From assembly GCA_017860335.1 (NCBI GenBank), contig JAFNAU010000067.1:1-10987 (forward strand): DNA of 10,987 nt, in the 5' to 3' direction. This document shows, one piece after another, positions 1 to 6,665 of the stretch (positions are counted from its first letter, which is position 1; every line of letters begins with the position of its first letter). A program made the translations under genes and the position numbers. The notes beneath the pieces are model-generated. The model was not told where the DNA came from. It ran no database searches and saw only the letters and a list, made by a program, of their open reading frames with translations. The stretch comes from Bacteroidota bacterium (GTDB lineage Bacteria; Bacteroidota; Bacteroidia; Bacteroidales; Paludibacteraceae).

Positions 1-395
1 GCTACTTCAATGAACTTTTCGGCCGGCATGCTCCCCAATCCTTTATGAACAACCTCACCATCGGCATTCAGAAACAGATAAGTAGGATACGCTTTTACTT
101 CGTATTTTCTGGCTATTTCCACATTTTCAGTCGCTTCCATGTCCAGTTTCAGGTTTACAAATTTATCGTTGAAATAATCGCCAACTTCTTTGAGTGGGAA
201 AATATCACGTGCCATCATTTTGCAGGGTCCGCACCACACGGCATACGCATCGATAAAAATCAGCTTGTTTTCTGCTTTTGCTTTTGCTAAGGCGGCGTTC
301 AGATTGTGATTTTCTTCAAACTGTATTCCCTGTGAAAAAACAGAAAATGTCGTGAGACTTAACAACAGGCTTGTAAATAAAATTAATTTTTTCAT
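1..395 (-). CDS. Exported thioredoxin-fold protein (3' end missing)
   Basis: The reverse strand from ATG at 395 encodes 131 residues before the window edge. Residues 1-22 look like a Sec signal peptide: KK near the start, a hydrophobic core (LILFTSLLLSL), and probable cleavage near FS|Q at 21-22. There is no convincing lipobox. The mature part has the thioredoxin active site WCGPCK at 54-59 (Cys55, Cys58), preceded by the beta strand KLIFIDAYA, and the cis-proline loop AYPTY with Pro104. These are the hallmarks of a redox-active thioredoxin fold. By family knowledge such exported proteins reduce or isomerise disulfides in the periplasm. The CGPC centre is thioredoxin-like rather than DsbA-like, so a reductant role is more likely (inference). 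The C terminus is not visible, so a longer multidomain protein cannot be excluded. It is transcribed divergently from fucI. Confidence 0.9.
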   Translation of the reverse strand, partial: MKKLILFTSLLLSLTTFSVFSQGIQFEENHNLNAALAKAKAENKLIFIDAYAVWCGPCKMMARDIFPLKEVGDYFNDKFVNLKLDMEATENVEIARKYEVKAYPTYLFLNADGEVVHKGLGSMPAEKFIEV

Positions 396-501
396 GATTG
401 ACAGTGTTTTAATTTTGAATGATTAATTGTTGGTTTTCAATGTTTTTTTCTTTCAAATATGATGGGGTAAATTCATATTTCCCTATTTCTCTGAAGCCCG
501 G

Positions 502-509
502 CAAAATTA
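502..509 (-). promoter_or_regulatory. Candidate -7 element for the thioredoxin-fold gene
   Basis: On the minus strand this reads TAATTTTG, an exact fit to the Bacteroidota -7 consensus TAnnTTTG, about 107 bases upstream of the ATG at 395. No TTG-type -33 element sits at the usual 19-21 base spacing. The call rests on one 8-mer in A+T-rich DNA and is weak. Confidence 0.3.
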
Positions 510-565
510 CAAAAAAAAGTGATATCTCGTATGTCGCTCTCCGGTGAATTCAAAGTTGACTTCTG

Positions 566-599
566 TTTGTATATTTACCAAACTGAACCGTAGTTTTTG
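566..599 (+). promoter_or_regulatory. Candidate fucI promoter (-33 and -7 elements)
   Basis: TTTG at 566-569 is followed after 21 bases by TAGTTTTTG at 591-599. This resembles the Bacteroidota pair TTTG-N19-21-TAnnTTTG, with one extra T in the -7 element. Transcription would start near 606, giving fucI a leader of about 240 bases. A second -7-like word, TATCTTTG, lies at 656-663 but has no -33 partner. Confidence 0.35.
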
Positions 600-764
600 T
601 GCTGAAATATGCTGAACAACATATTAATTTTTTTTATTTTTAATATTGTATTACATATCTTTGTTCGGAAAAATATTTTTATTCAGATAACAGAGCAGGA
701 AGTGAGGAACAGGTTGCTAAAACGGCAGGAAATCAGGATGTTTCTTATTTTTTTACAAAAAACA

Positions 765-783
765 ACAGCACAGCACAGCACAG
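765..783 (+). repeat. Short ACAGC tandem repeat in the fucI leader
   Basis: Three perfect ACAGC pentamers plus ACAG form a 19-base tandem repeat. It ends 60 bases before the fucI ATG, inside the presumed 5' untranslated leader. It lies in no convincing gene. It could be a slippage-prone tract, but this is inference from a single sequence. Confidence 0.7.
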
Positions 784-843
784 TAAAGTTGATGTAGTCG
801 AAAACATAAAACAATAACTATTATCTAACAAAAAAATAAAACT

Positions 844-2613
844 ATGAAAACTTATCCAAAAATCGGAATTAGGCCAACCATCGACGGTCGTCAGGGTGGT
901 GTGAGAGAAAGTCTTGAAGAAAAAACAATGAACCTGGCCAGAGCTGTTGCCGCTCTGATCAGTTCAAATCTGAAAAACGGCGACGGAAGTCCGGTAGAAT
1001 GTGTGATTGCTGATACTACCATCGGTCGTGTAGGCGAAAGTGCCGCTTGTGCTGAGAAATTTGAACGCGAAGGCGTAGGTTCAACCATAACGGTTACTTC
1101 CTGCTGGTGCTATGGTGCCGAAACTATGGACATGAACCCTTATTATCCGAAAGCGGTATGGGGATTCAACGGAACAGAACGTCCCGGAGCCGTATATCTG
1201 GCAGCAGTACTTGCAGCACATGCTCAGAAAGGACTTCCCGCATTCGGTATTTATGGCCGGGATGTGCAGGATGCCGATGATAATTCTATTCCGGAAGATG
1301 TGGCCGGGAAAATACTGAGGTTTGCACGCAGCGCTCAGGCTGTGGCTACCATGCGTGGAAAATCTTATCTTTCTATCGGAAGCGTTTCGATGGGTATAGC
1401 AGGCTCTATCGTCAATCCCGATTTCTTCCAGGGATACCTCGGCATGCGCAACGAAGTGGTCGATATGACTGAAATCCACCGTAGAATTTCACTTGGCATT
1501 TACGATCACAAAGAGTATGAAAAGGCAATGGCGTGGACTGAAAAATATTGTAAGGTGAATGAAGGTACCGATTACAACCTCGCCGAAAACCAGAAAACAA
1601 GAACTGAAAAAGAAGCAGACTGGGAGTTTGTGGTGAAAATGACTCTGATCATGCGTGATCTGATGCAGGGAAATCCCGAATTACAGAAAATTGGTTTTAA
1701 AGAAGAAGCCATTGGTCATAATGCAATACTGGCCGGATTTCAGGGACAGCGTCAGTGGACCGACTTCCTGCCGAATGGCGACTTCTCCGAAGCGCTACTT
1801 AACAGCTCGTTCGATTGGAATGGCATCCGTGAAGCATTCGTACTTGCTACTGAGAATGATGCCTGCAACGGAGTGGCCATGCTGTTCGGACACTTACTGA
1901 CCAATACATCTCAGCTTTTTTCGGATGTTCGTACCTACTGGAGTCCCGAAGCTGTGAAGCGTGTGACAGGTCGGGAGCTGACCGGAATGGCTCAGCATGG
2001 AATTATTCACCTGATCAACTCCGGTTCAACTACACTCGACGGAACGGGGCAACAATCCAGAGATGGAGAACCGGCGCTCAAACCTTTCTGGGAAATCACC
2101 GAAAATGAAGTGGAGGCCTGTTTGGGTGCAACAACCTGGTATCCGGCCGACCGCAACTATTTCCGTGGCGGTGGTTTTTCATCTAACTTCCTCTCCAAAG
2201 GCGGGATGCCGGTTACCATGTCCCGCTTAAATCTGGTGAAAGGCCTGGGGCCGGTATTGCAGATTGCTGAAGGATGGACAGTAGAAATAGAACCCGAAAT
2301 TCACGATATTCTCAACAAGCGAACAGATAAAACCTGGCCAACCACCTGGTTTGCACCCCGTCTCACAGGTTTAGCACCGTTTAAAGATGTATATTCTGTT
2401 ATGAATTGCTGGGGAGCAAATCACGGTGCCATCAGCTATGGACACATTGGTAAAGATCTGATTACACTTGCGGCTATGCTTCGTATTCCGGTTTGCATGC
2501 ACAATGTTGAGGAGGACGAAATTTTCAGACCATCAGCCTGGAACGCATTCGGAATGGATAAAGAAGGCGCTGATTATCGGGCCTGCGAAAATTTTGGACC
2601 TATTTATAAATAG
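844..2613 (+). CDS. fucI: L-fucose isomerase
   Basis: This cytoplasmic aldose-ketose isomerase converts L-fucose to L-fuculose, the first step of phosphorylative fucose breakdown; the family also acts on D-arabinose. The 589 residues match the usual length (about 591) and align end to end with recalled E. coli FucI. Family blocks include KIGIRPTIDGR at 6-16, WGFNGTERPGAVYLA at 106-120, SMGIAGSIV at 182-190, EHGIIHLINSGS-like AQHGIIHLINSGS at 383-395, and the C-terminal RIPVCMHNVEE at 547-557. The metal ligands known from E. coli (Glu337, Asp361, His528) correspond to Glu337 in ATEND, Asp361 in SDVRTYW and His527 in GANHG, so the Mn2+ site is intact. The ATG at 844 follows an A-rich stretch typical of Bacteroidota starts and gives the family N terminus. 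The gene stands alone: no fucose kinase, aldolase, permease or regulator is adjacent. A strong terminator follows. Confidence 0.97.
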   Translation: MKTYPKIGIRPTIDGRQGGVRESLEEKTMNLARAVAALISSNLKNGDGSPVECVIADTTIGRVGESAACAEKFEREGVGSTITVTSCWCYGAETMDMNPYYPKAVWGFNGTERPGAVYLAAVLAAHAQKGLPAFGIYGRDVQDADDNSIPEDVAGKILRFARSAQAVATMRGKSYLSIGSVSMGIAGSIVNPDFFQGYLGMRNEVVDMTEIHRRISLGIYDHKEYEKAMAWTEKYCKVNEGTDYNLAENQKTRTEKEADWEFVVKMTLIMRDLMQGNPELQKIGFKEEAIGHNAILAGFQGQRQWTDFLPNGDFSEALLNSSFDWNGIREAFVLATENDACNGVAMLFGHLLTNTSQLFSDVRTYWSPEAVKRVTGRELTGMAQHGIIHLINSGSTTLDGTGQQSRDGEPALKPFWEITENEVEACLGATTWYPADRNYFRGGGFSSNFLSKGGMPVTMSRLNLVKGLGPVLQIAEGWTVEIEPEIHDILNKRTDKTWPTTWFAPRLTGLAPFKDVYSVMNCWGANHGAISYGHIGKDLITLAAMLRIPVCMHNVEEDEIFRPSAWNAFGMDKEGADYRACENFGPIYK

Positions 2614-2637
2614 CGAAATTCATTCAAACATATTTTC

Positions 2638-2691
2638 AGCTGTTACCTGGTCAGGTTATTTCACCTGACCAGGTAACAGCTTCTTTTTTTT
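2638..2691 (+). terminator. Intrinsic terminator of fucI
   Basis: A perfect 19-bp inverted repeat (left arm 2638-2656, right arm 2663-2681) closes on a 6-base loop and is followed by a T-rich tail with eight Ts at 2684-2691. It lies 24 bases past the fucI stop. This is a very strong rho-independent terminator and isolates fucI from tig. Confidence 0.95.
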
Positions 2692-2898
2692 ATAAAATGG
2701 AATAATTTTTGGCACTCTGTTAAAGTTTACTCCATTCCCGTTTGGTCAATACAAATTCAACAAGCGGAAGCACCACCGGTTAGTTGCAATATCATTACGG
2801 GGTTCTACTGTCCTGTTCGACGAAACAGAAATATAAGCTAACAGATTCATTTTTATCTTTTTTTGATGAAAAAAAGCATGAATTATCTTAACTTTTTG

Positions 2899-2906
2899 TA
2901 CCTTTG
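2899..2906 (+). promoter_or_regulatory. -7 promoter element of tig
   Basis: TACCTTTG matches the Bacteroidota -7 consensus exactly and continues into GCACCCC. It is 57 bases upstream of the tig ATG, implying a leader of about 50 bases. No clear TTG-type -33 element is found at the expected spacing. Confidence 0.55.
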
Positions 2907-2963
2907 CACCCCAATTATGTTTGAAAATAAACAATTGCACAATGTGCTAATAATTAACAGTAT

Positions 2964-4325
2964 ATGAAATTCGTCAGAAAAGATCTTGATCAAACCAAAG
3001 CAGTCATAACCGTAAGTGTTACCAAAGACGATTACAACGAAAATGTAGAAAAATACATTCGTAATTATCGTAAAAAAGCGAATGTTCCGGGATTTCGGCC
3101 GGGTAATGTGCCGGTAGGCCTGATAAAAAAACTGTATGGAAAAGCCATCGTAGCGGAAGAAGTCAATAAATTAGTATCCGATGGATTATTCGGGTATGTG
3201 AAAGAGAATAATATCAAATTCCTTGGCGAGCCACTTCCTGTAGAAAATCATCACGATGTTGATTTTGAAAACAGCGAAGATTTTGATTTTGATTTTGAAA
3301 TTGGATTAGCACCCCAGTTTGATGTTGATCTGTCGAAAAGCGACAAAATCACTTATTATAACATAAAAGTTTCTGATCAAATGATTGATAATCAGGTTAA
3401 ATCATACACCTCGCGTTTCGGAAAATATACTCAGGTAGATGTAGTGGAAGAAAACGACATGGTGAAAGGTGAATTGCTCGAAATGGCTAATGGTAAAGTC
3501 AATGAAGACGGTCTGAAAGTGAAGGATGCCGTTTTGACACCTGCTTATATGAAAAATGAAGATCAGAAAGCATTGTTCGTTGGAAAAAACATCGGCGATA
3601 AGGTTGTGTTTAATCCTCAGGTTGCCTACGAAAATGAAGTTGAAATCAGCTCGATGCTTAAAATCTCGAAAGACGAAGCCAAAAGAATCACTTCCGACTT
3701 TATGATGCAGATTGAAGGCATTGCCCGTTATGAAGAAGGCGAAATCAATCAGGAATTGTTCGACAAAGTATTTGGCGAAGGCGCAGTAACTTCCGAAAAT
3801 GAATTCCGTCAGAAAATAGCTGAAAGCATCAAAGAAAACCTTACCGCCGACAGCGATTACAAATTTGGAATTGATGCGCAGGCAACTTTATCGGCAAAAT
3901 ACAACGATTTGAAATTTCCGGATCAGTTCCTCAAACGCTGGCTGTTATATTCCAACGAAAATATGACCAGCGAATCGCTCGAAGAAGATTATCCGCGAAT
4001 GATTAAAGACCTGACATGGCACCTGATAAAAGACAAAATTGCAGATGCTAATGGAATCAAAGTTGAAACAGCCGATGTGCAGGAATATGCCAAAAAAGTG
4101 GCAAAATCGCAATTTGCTCAGTACGGAATGGTTGGTCTTGAGGATGCAATTATAGAAAACTATGCCAAAGACCTGATGAAGAAGGAAGAAACAGTGAAAA
4201 ACTTTGTAGACAGAGCCATGGAAGAAAAAGTGCTTGACTACATAAAAGGCACTGTTAAGCTGAACGAAAAAGAAATATCAGTTGAAGATTTTAATAAGAT
4301 GTTTCAAGAAACAGGCGAAAATTAA
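2964..4325 (+). CDS. tig: Trigger factor, ribosome-associated chaperone
   Basis: Trigger factor docks at the ribosomal exit tunnel and shelters nascent chains in the cytoplasm. The 453 residues fit the family. The N-terminal ribosome-binding domain (about 1-145) carries the signature GFRPGNVP at 43-50, next to PVGLIKKLYG. The middle region (about 150-245) occupies the place of the FKBP-like prolyl isomerase domain but lacks the recognisable MIPGFE-type active-site block of E. coli trigger factor, so isomerase activity is doubtful (inference). The C-terminal substrate-cradling part (about 250-453) is charged and helical, with KVAKSQFAQYGM around 368-379. The ATG at 2964 gives the expected MKFVRKDL-type start directly before the first strand. 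The gene precedes clpP-clpX, a very common tig-clpP-clpX order, but the 191-base gap with its own promoter-like word suggests separate transcription. A GATTTT triplet repeat at 3279-3298 encodes a DFDFDFE run. Confidence 0.96.
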   Translation: MKFVRKDLDQTKAVITVSVTKDDYNENVEKYIRNYRKKANVPGFRPGNVPVGLIKKLYGKAIVAEEVNKLVSDGLFGYVKENNIKFLGEPLPVENHHDVDFENSEDFDFDFEIGLAPQFDVDLSKSDKITYYNIKVSDQMIDNQVKSYTSRFGKYTQVDVVEENDMVKGELLEMANGKVNEDGLKVKDAVLTPAYMKNEDQKALFVGKNIGDKVVFNPQVAYENEVEISSMLKISKDEAKRITSDFMMQIEGIARYEEGEINQELFDKVFGEGAVTSENEFRQKIAESIKENLTADSDYKFGIDAQATLSAKYNDLKFPDQFLKRWLLYSNENMTSESLEEDYPRMIKDLTWHLIKDKIADANGIKVETADVQEYAKKVAKSQFAQYGMVGLEDAIIENYAKDLMKKEETVKNFVDRAMEEKVLDYIKGTVKLNEKEISVEDFNKMFQETGEN

Positions 4326-4381
4326 AATTCCCTAATATTGCGGAGAAGGTTTTTAAATCATTTTATTCACCAAAAATCAGT

Positions 4382-4389
4382 TATCTTTG
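4382..4389 (+). promoter_or_regulatory. Candidate -7 element for clpP-clpX
   Basis: TATCTTTG fits the Bacteroidota -7 consensus exactly and lies 128 bases before the clpP ATG. Upstream DNA is T-rich but has no clean TTG at the usual distance. Initiation here would place the hairpin and repeats at 4429-4460 in the leader of the clpP mRNA. Confidence 0.4.
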
Positions 4390-4428
4390 CTGAATAGTCA
4401 TTTAAAAATCTTCTTGGCTTTTTAAATA

Positions 4429-4460
4429 CTGCCATTTTGGCAGAAAAACAATTTTGGCAG
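4429..4460 (+). repeat. Inverted and direct repeat in the clpP leader
   Basis: CTGCCA at 4429-4434 and TGGCAG at 4438-4443 form a perfect 6-bp inverted repeat around TTT. The right half, ATTTTGGCAG, recurs exactly at 4451-4460, 17 bases downstream, with a degraded left half. An extra TGGC at 4415-4418 could also pair with GCCA at 4431-4434. It is not a terminator, since A-rich DNA rather than a T tract follows. It could be a repressor operator or a leader RNA structure; no regulator can be named. Confidence 0.55.
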
Positions 4461-4516
4461 GATTTTAGTTATATATTTCTCAGAATAAAATGAGTAATAA
4501 TTAAAAACAAAAAAAC

Positions 4517-5194
4517 ATGAACAACAACGATTTTCGTAAATACGCTACCAAACACCTGGGCATGAATGGCTTATCGCTCGATGAGTATTTTAAGGTAATG
4601 AACAATGGTTATATTTCACCTTCCATTCTGGAAGAACGTCAGTTGAATGTGACACAGATGGATGTTTTCTCCAGACTGATGATGGACCGGATTATTTTTC
4701 TGGGGACCCAGGTCGATGACTATACCGCTAACGTCATTCAGGCTCAGCTCTTGTATCTTGATTCGGCCGATCCCGGCAAAGATATTTCAATCTATCTGAA
4801 CACTCCGGGTGGCTCTGTTTATGCCGGACTGGGCATTTACGATACCATGCAGTTTATTTCGTCCGATGTGGCAACCATCTGTACAGGAATGGCAGCATCT
4901 ATGGGCGCAGTGTTGCTGGTAGCCGGAACAAAGGGAAAACGTTCGGCTTTGAAACATTCACGTATCATGATTCATCAGCCAAGTGGCGGAGCTCAGGGAG
5001 TGGCTGCCGATATGGAAATCAACCTGCGCGAAATGCTGAAACTCAAAAAAGAACTGTATCAGATTATTGCTGATCATTCGGGTAAAACCTATGAGCAGAT
5101 TGAAAAAGACAGCGACCGCGATTTTTGGATGACATCGCAGGAAGCTCTGGAATATGGAATGATTGACAGAGTGTTGATAAAAGAAAAAAAATAA
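4517..5194 (+). CDS. clpP: ATP-dependent Clp protease proteolytic subunit
   Basis: ClpP is the tetradecameric serine peptidase that degrades proteins unfolded by ClpX or a related ATPase. The catalytic triad is complete: Ser128 in GMAASMGA (124-131), His153 in MIHQPSGGAQG, and Asp202 in DSDRDFW, in the same order and context as the E. coli triad. The oxyanion and strand region YLNTPGGSVYAGLGIYDTM at 93-111 is also canonical. At 225 residues it is somewhat longer than the 207-residue E. coli precursor, mostly from a longer N terminus of about 30-40 residues before the core, consistent with a propeptide or Bacteroidota-type extension. The ATG at 4517 follows an A-rich run. An alternative start at Met16 would still keep the core. 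The stop is 3 bases before clpX, so the two genes form an operon and their products one machine. Confidence 0.97.
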   Translation: MNNNDFRKYATKHLGMNGLSLDEYFKVMNNGYISPSILEERQLNVTQMDVFSRLMMDRIIFLGTQVDDYTANVIQAQLLYLDSADPGKDISIYLNTPGGSVYAGLGIYDTMQFISSDVATICTGMAASMGAVLLVAGTKGKRSALKHSRIMIHQPSGGAQGVAADMEINLREMLKLKKELYQIIADHSGKTYEQIEKDSDRDFWMTSQEALEYGMIDRVLIKEKK

Positions 5195-5197
5195 TTT

Positions 5198-6430
5198 ATG
5201 GCAAAAAGCAGTAAACATTGCAGCTTCTGCGGAAGACCCGAGACACAGGTAGGCTTTTTAATTACCGGACTTGATGGCGCACAGATTTGTAACGAATGCA
5301 CCGAACAGGCTGCTGCAATAGTACGTGATGCAAAAATGGGCAATGATATGGCTTCGACACTTGACAAAGAAAAATTGCCGAAGCCTGCCGAAATTAAAAA
5401 TTATCTGGACCAGTACGTCATCGGACAGGATGACGCGAAAAAATACTTGTCGGTTGCTGTTTACAATCATTACAAGCGTGTATTGCAGGAAAAATCAAAC
5501 GACGATGTGGAGATTGAAAAATCCAATATTATCATGGTTGGTTATACCGGTACAGGAAAAACGTTACTTGCAAAAACTATTGCGCGTAAACTGCATGTAC
5601 CATTCACCATTGTCGATGCAACCGTTCTCACCGAAGCCGGTTATGTGGGCGAAGATATTGAAAGCATTCTCACACGCCTCCTGCAAGTGGCCGATTACAA
5701 TGTGAAGGAAGCGGAAAGAGGTATTGTGTTCATAGACGAAATAGATAAAATAGCCCGTAAGAGTGACAATCCGAGTATTACGCGCGATGTGAGCGGCGAA
5801 GGTGTTCAGCAGGGTTTGCTGAAACTACTCGAAGGATCGGTTGTAAACGTGCCACCACAGGGAGGACGAAAACATCCCGAACAAAAATTTATCCCTGTTA
5901 ATACGCAGAATATTCTGTTTATCTGTGGTGGAGCTTTCGACGGCATCGAACGAAAAATAGCCAATCGCCTCAACACACGTGTTGTCGGTTATGGTGCGTC
6001 TATTGAAAACGAAATGGTTGACCGTACTAATCTGTTGCAATATATTGCCCCTCAGGATTTGAAATCATTCGGACTGATACCCGAAATTATCGGACGTCTT
6101 CCTATACTGACCTACCTGGAACCTCTGGATCGGAGTGCATTGCGCAATATCCTCACAGAACCGAAGAATTCAATTATTAAGCAGTATGTAAAACTGTTTA
6201 AGATGGATGGTGTGGATCTCATTTTTGAGCCGGAAGTGCTTGATTATATTGTAGATAAGGCAATCGAATTCAAACTGGGAGCACGCGGGTTGAGATCAAT
6301 CACTGAAACCATCATGATTGACCAAATGTTTGAGATGCCTACCAAAAAAGAGAAAAAATGGTTAGTAACCATCGATTATGCCCGGACTAAAATGGATAAG
6401 GCGAATGCTCACCGTTTGAAAACGGCCTGA
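5198..6430 (+). CDS. clpX: ATP-dependent Clp protease ATP-binding subunit ClpX
   Basis: ClpX is the hexameric AAA+ unfoldase that recognises substrates, threads them through its pore and delivers them to ClpP. The N-terminal zinc domain has Cys8, Cys11, Cys31 and Cys34. The AAA+ core shows Walker A GYTGTGKT at 115-122, pore loop GYVG at 148-151, Walker B IVFIDEID at 176-183 with Asp180/Glu181, an RKH loop at 224-226, the GRLP arginine-finger region at 299-302, and sensor II GARGLRS at 361-367. The loop that contacts ClpP, IGF in E. coli, reads VGY at 263-265, as I recall for Bacteroides ClpX. The residue after the first Walker A glycine is Tyr116 where ClpX normally has Pro. The length of 410 is normal. 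The gene starts 3 bases after the clpP stop with no SD motif, implying co-transcription and probably coupled translation. Confidence 0.97.
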   Translation: MAKSSKHCSFCGRPETQVGFLITGLDGAQICNECTEQAAAIVRDAKMGNDMASTLDKEKLPKPAEIKNYLDQYVIGQDDAKKYLSVAVYNHYKRVLQEKSNDDVEIEKSNIIMVGYTGTGKTLLAKTIARKLHVPFTIVDATVLTEAGYVGEDIESILTRLLQVADYNVKEAERGIVFIDEIDKIARKSDNPSITRDVSGEGVQQGLLKLLEGSVVNVPPQGGRKHPEQKFIPVNTQNILFICGGAFDGIERKIANRLNTRVVGYGASIENEMVDRTNLLQYIAPQDLKSFGLIPEIIGRLPILTYLEPLDRSALRNILTEPKNSIIKQYVKLFKMDGVDLIFEPEVLDYIVDKAIEFKLGARGLRSITETIMIDQMFEMPTKKEKKWLVTIDYARTKMDKANAHRLKTA

Positions 6431-6473
6431 TATTCATAGAATAATGTAAATTATTACTATTGATAAATAATAG

Positions 6474-6519
6474 AAAATCAGGGTATTATGTTTTTATGTA
6501 ACGAATATCCTGATTTTTT
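6474..6519 (+). terminator. Intrinsic terminator of clpP-clpX
   Basis: A 14-bp stem (6474-6487 with 6504-6517) contains one G-U wobble, has a 16-base loop, and its right arm merges into a six-T tail at 6514-6519. It lies 44 bases past the clpX stop and is the natural end of the cluster. Confidence 0.88.
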
Positions 6520-6568
6520 CTTTCAAACCTCTTGTTTTTTTAAAATCTGTTTATATTTTTGTTATTTC

Positions 6569-6604
6569 ATCTGCGATAAGAAAAAATATTTTATCTGATA
6601 AGAA
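6569..6604 (+). repeat. Direct GATAAGAA repeats upstream of the recQ promoter
   Basis: GATAAGAA occurs at 6575-6582 and 6597-6604, 22 bases apart, roughly two helical turns. Each copy is preceded by ATCTG (6569-6573 and 6593-6597, the latter sharing its G). The second copy ends 3 bases before the proposed -33 element. An activator or repressor site is possible, but the DNA is A+T-rich and chance similarity is not excluded. Confidence 0.4.
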
Positions 6605-6607
6605 TTA

Positions 6608-6639
6608 TTTGTGTAATCTAAAAAATAACTGTAATTTCG
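6608..6639 (+). promoter_or_regulatory. Candidate recQ promoter
   Basis: TTTG at 6608-6611 and TAATTTCG at 6632-6639 are 20 bases apart. This fits the Bacteroidota -33/-7 arrangement with one mismatch in TAnnTTTG. Transcription would start near 6646, leaving a leader of about 20 bases before the recQ ATG. Confidence 0.5.
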
Positions 6640-6665
6640 TTTTCATTCTCTGAAGAGTAATTACT

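Larger units (their letters stand above)
396..843. other. Divergent intergenic region, thioredoxin-fold gene / fucI
   Basis: This 448-base A+T-rich spacer separates two divergent genes and holds candidate promoters for both plus the ACAGC repeat. A 62-codon plus-strand reading frame at 609-797 has a low-complexity Ile/Phe-rich start and no recognisable motif, so I do not call it a gene. No binding site for a known fucose regulator can be identified from sequence alone. Confidence 0.6.

Noticed and set aside
609..797. Plus-strand 62-codon reading frame between the thioredoxin-fold gene and fucI
   Set aside because: Low-complexity Ile/Phe-rich translation, runs through the tandem repeat, no motif, and lies in the presumed fucI leader.
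1081..1479. Long minus-strand reading frame inside fucI
   Set aside because: It is antisense to a fully conserved coding region, and the composition and motifs belong to fucI.
3279..3298. GATTTT triplet repeat in tig
   Set aside because: It is in frame and encodes an acidic/aromatic DFDFDFE run at the end of the N-terminal domain; no sign of a slippage switch.
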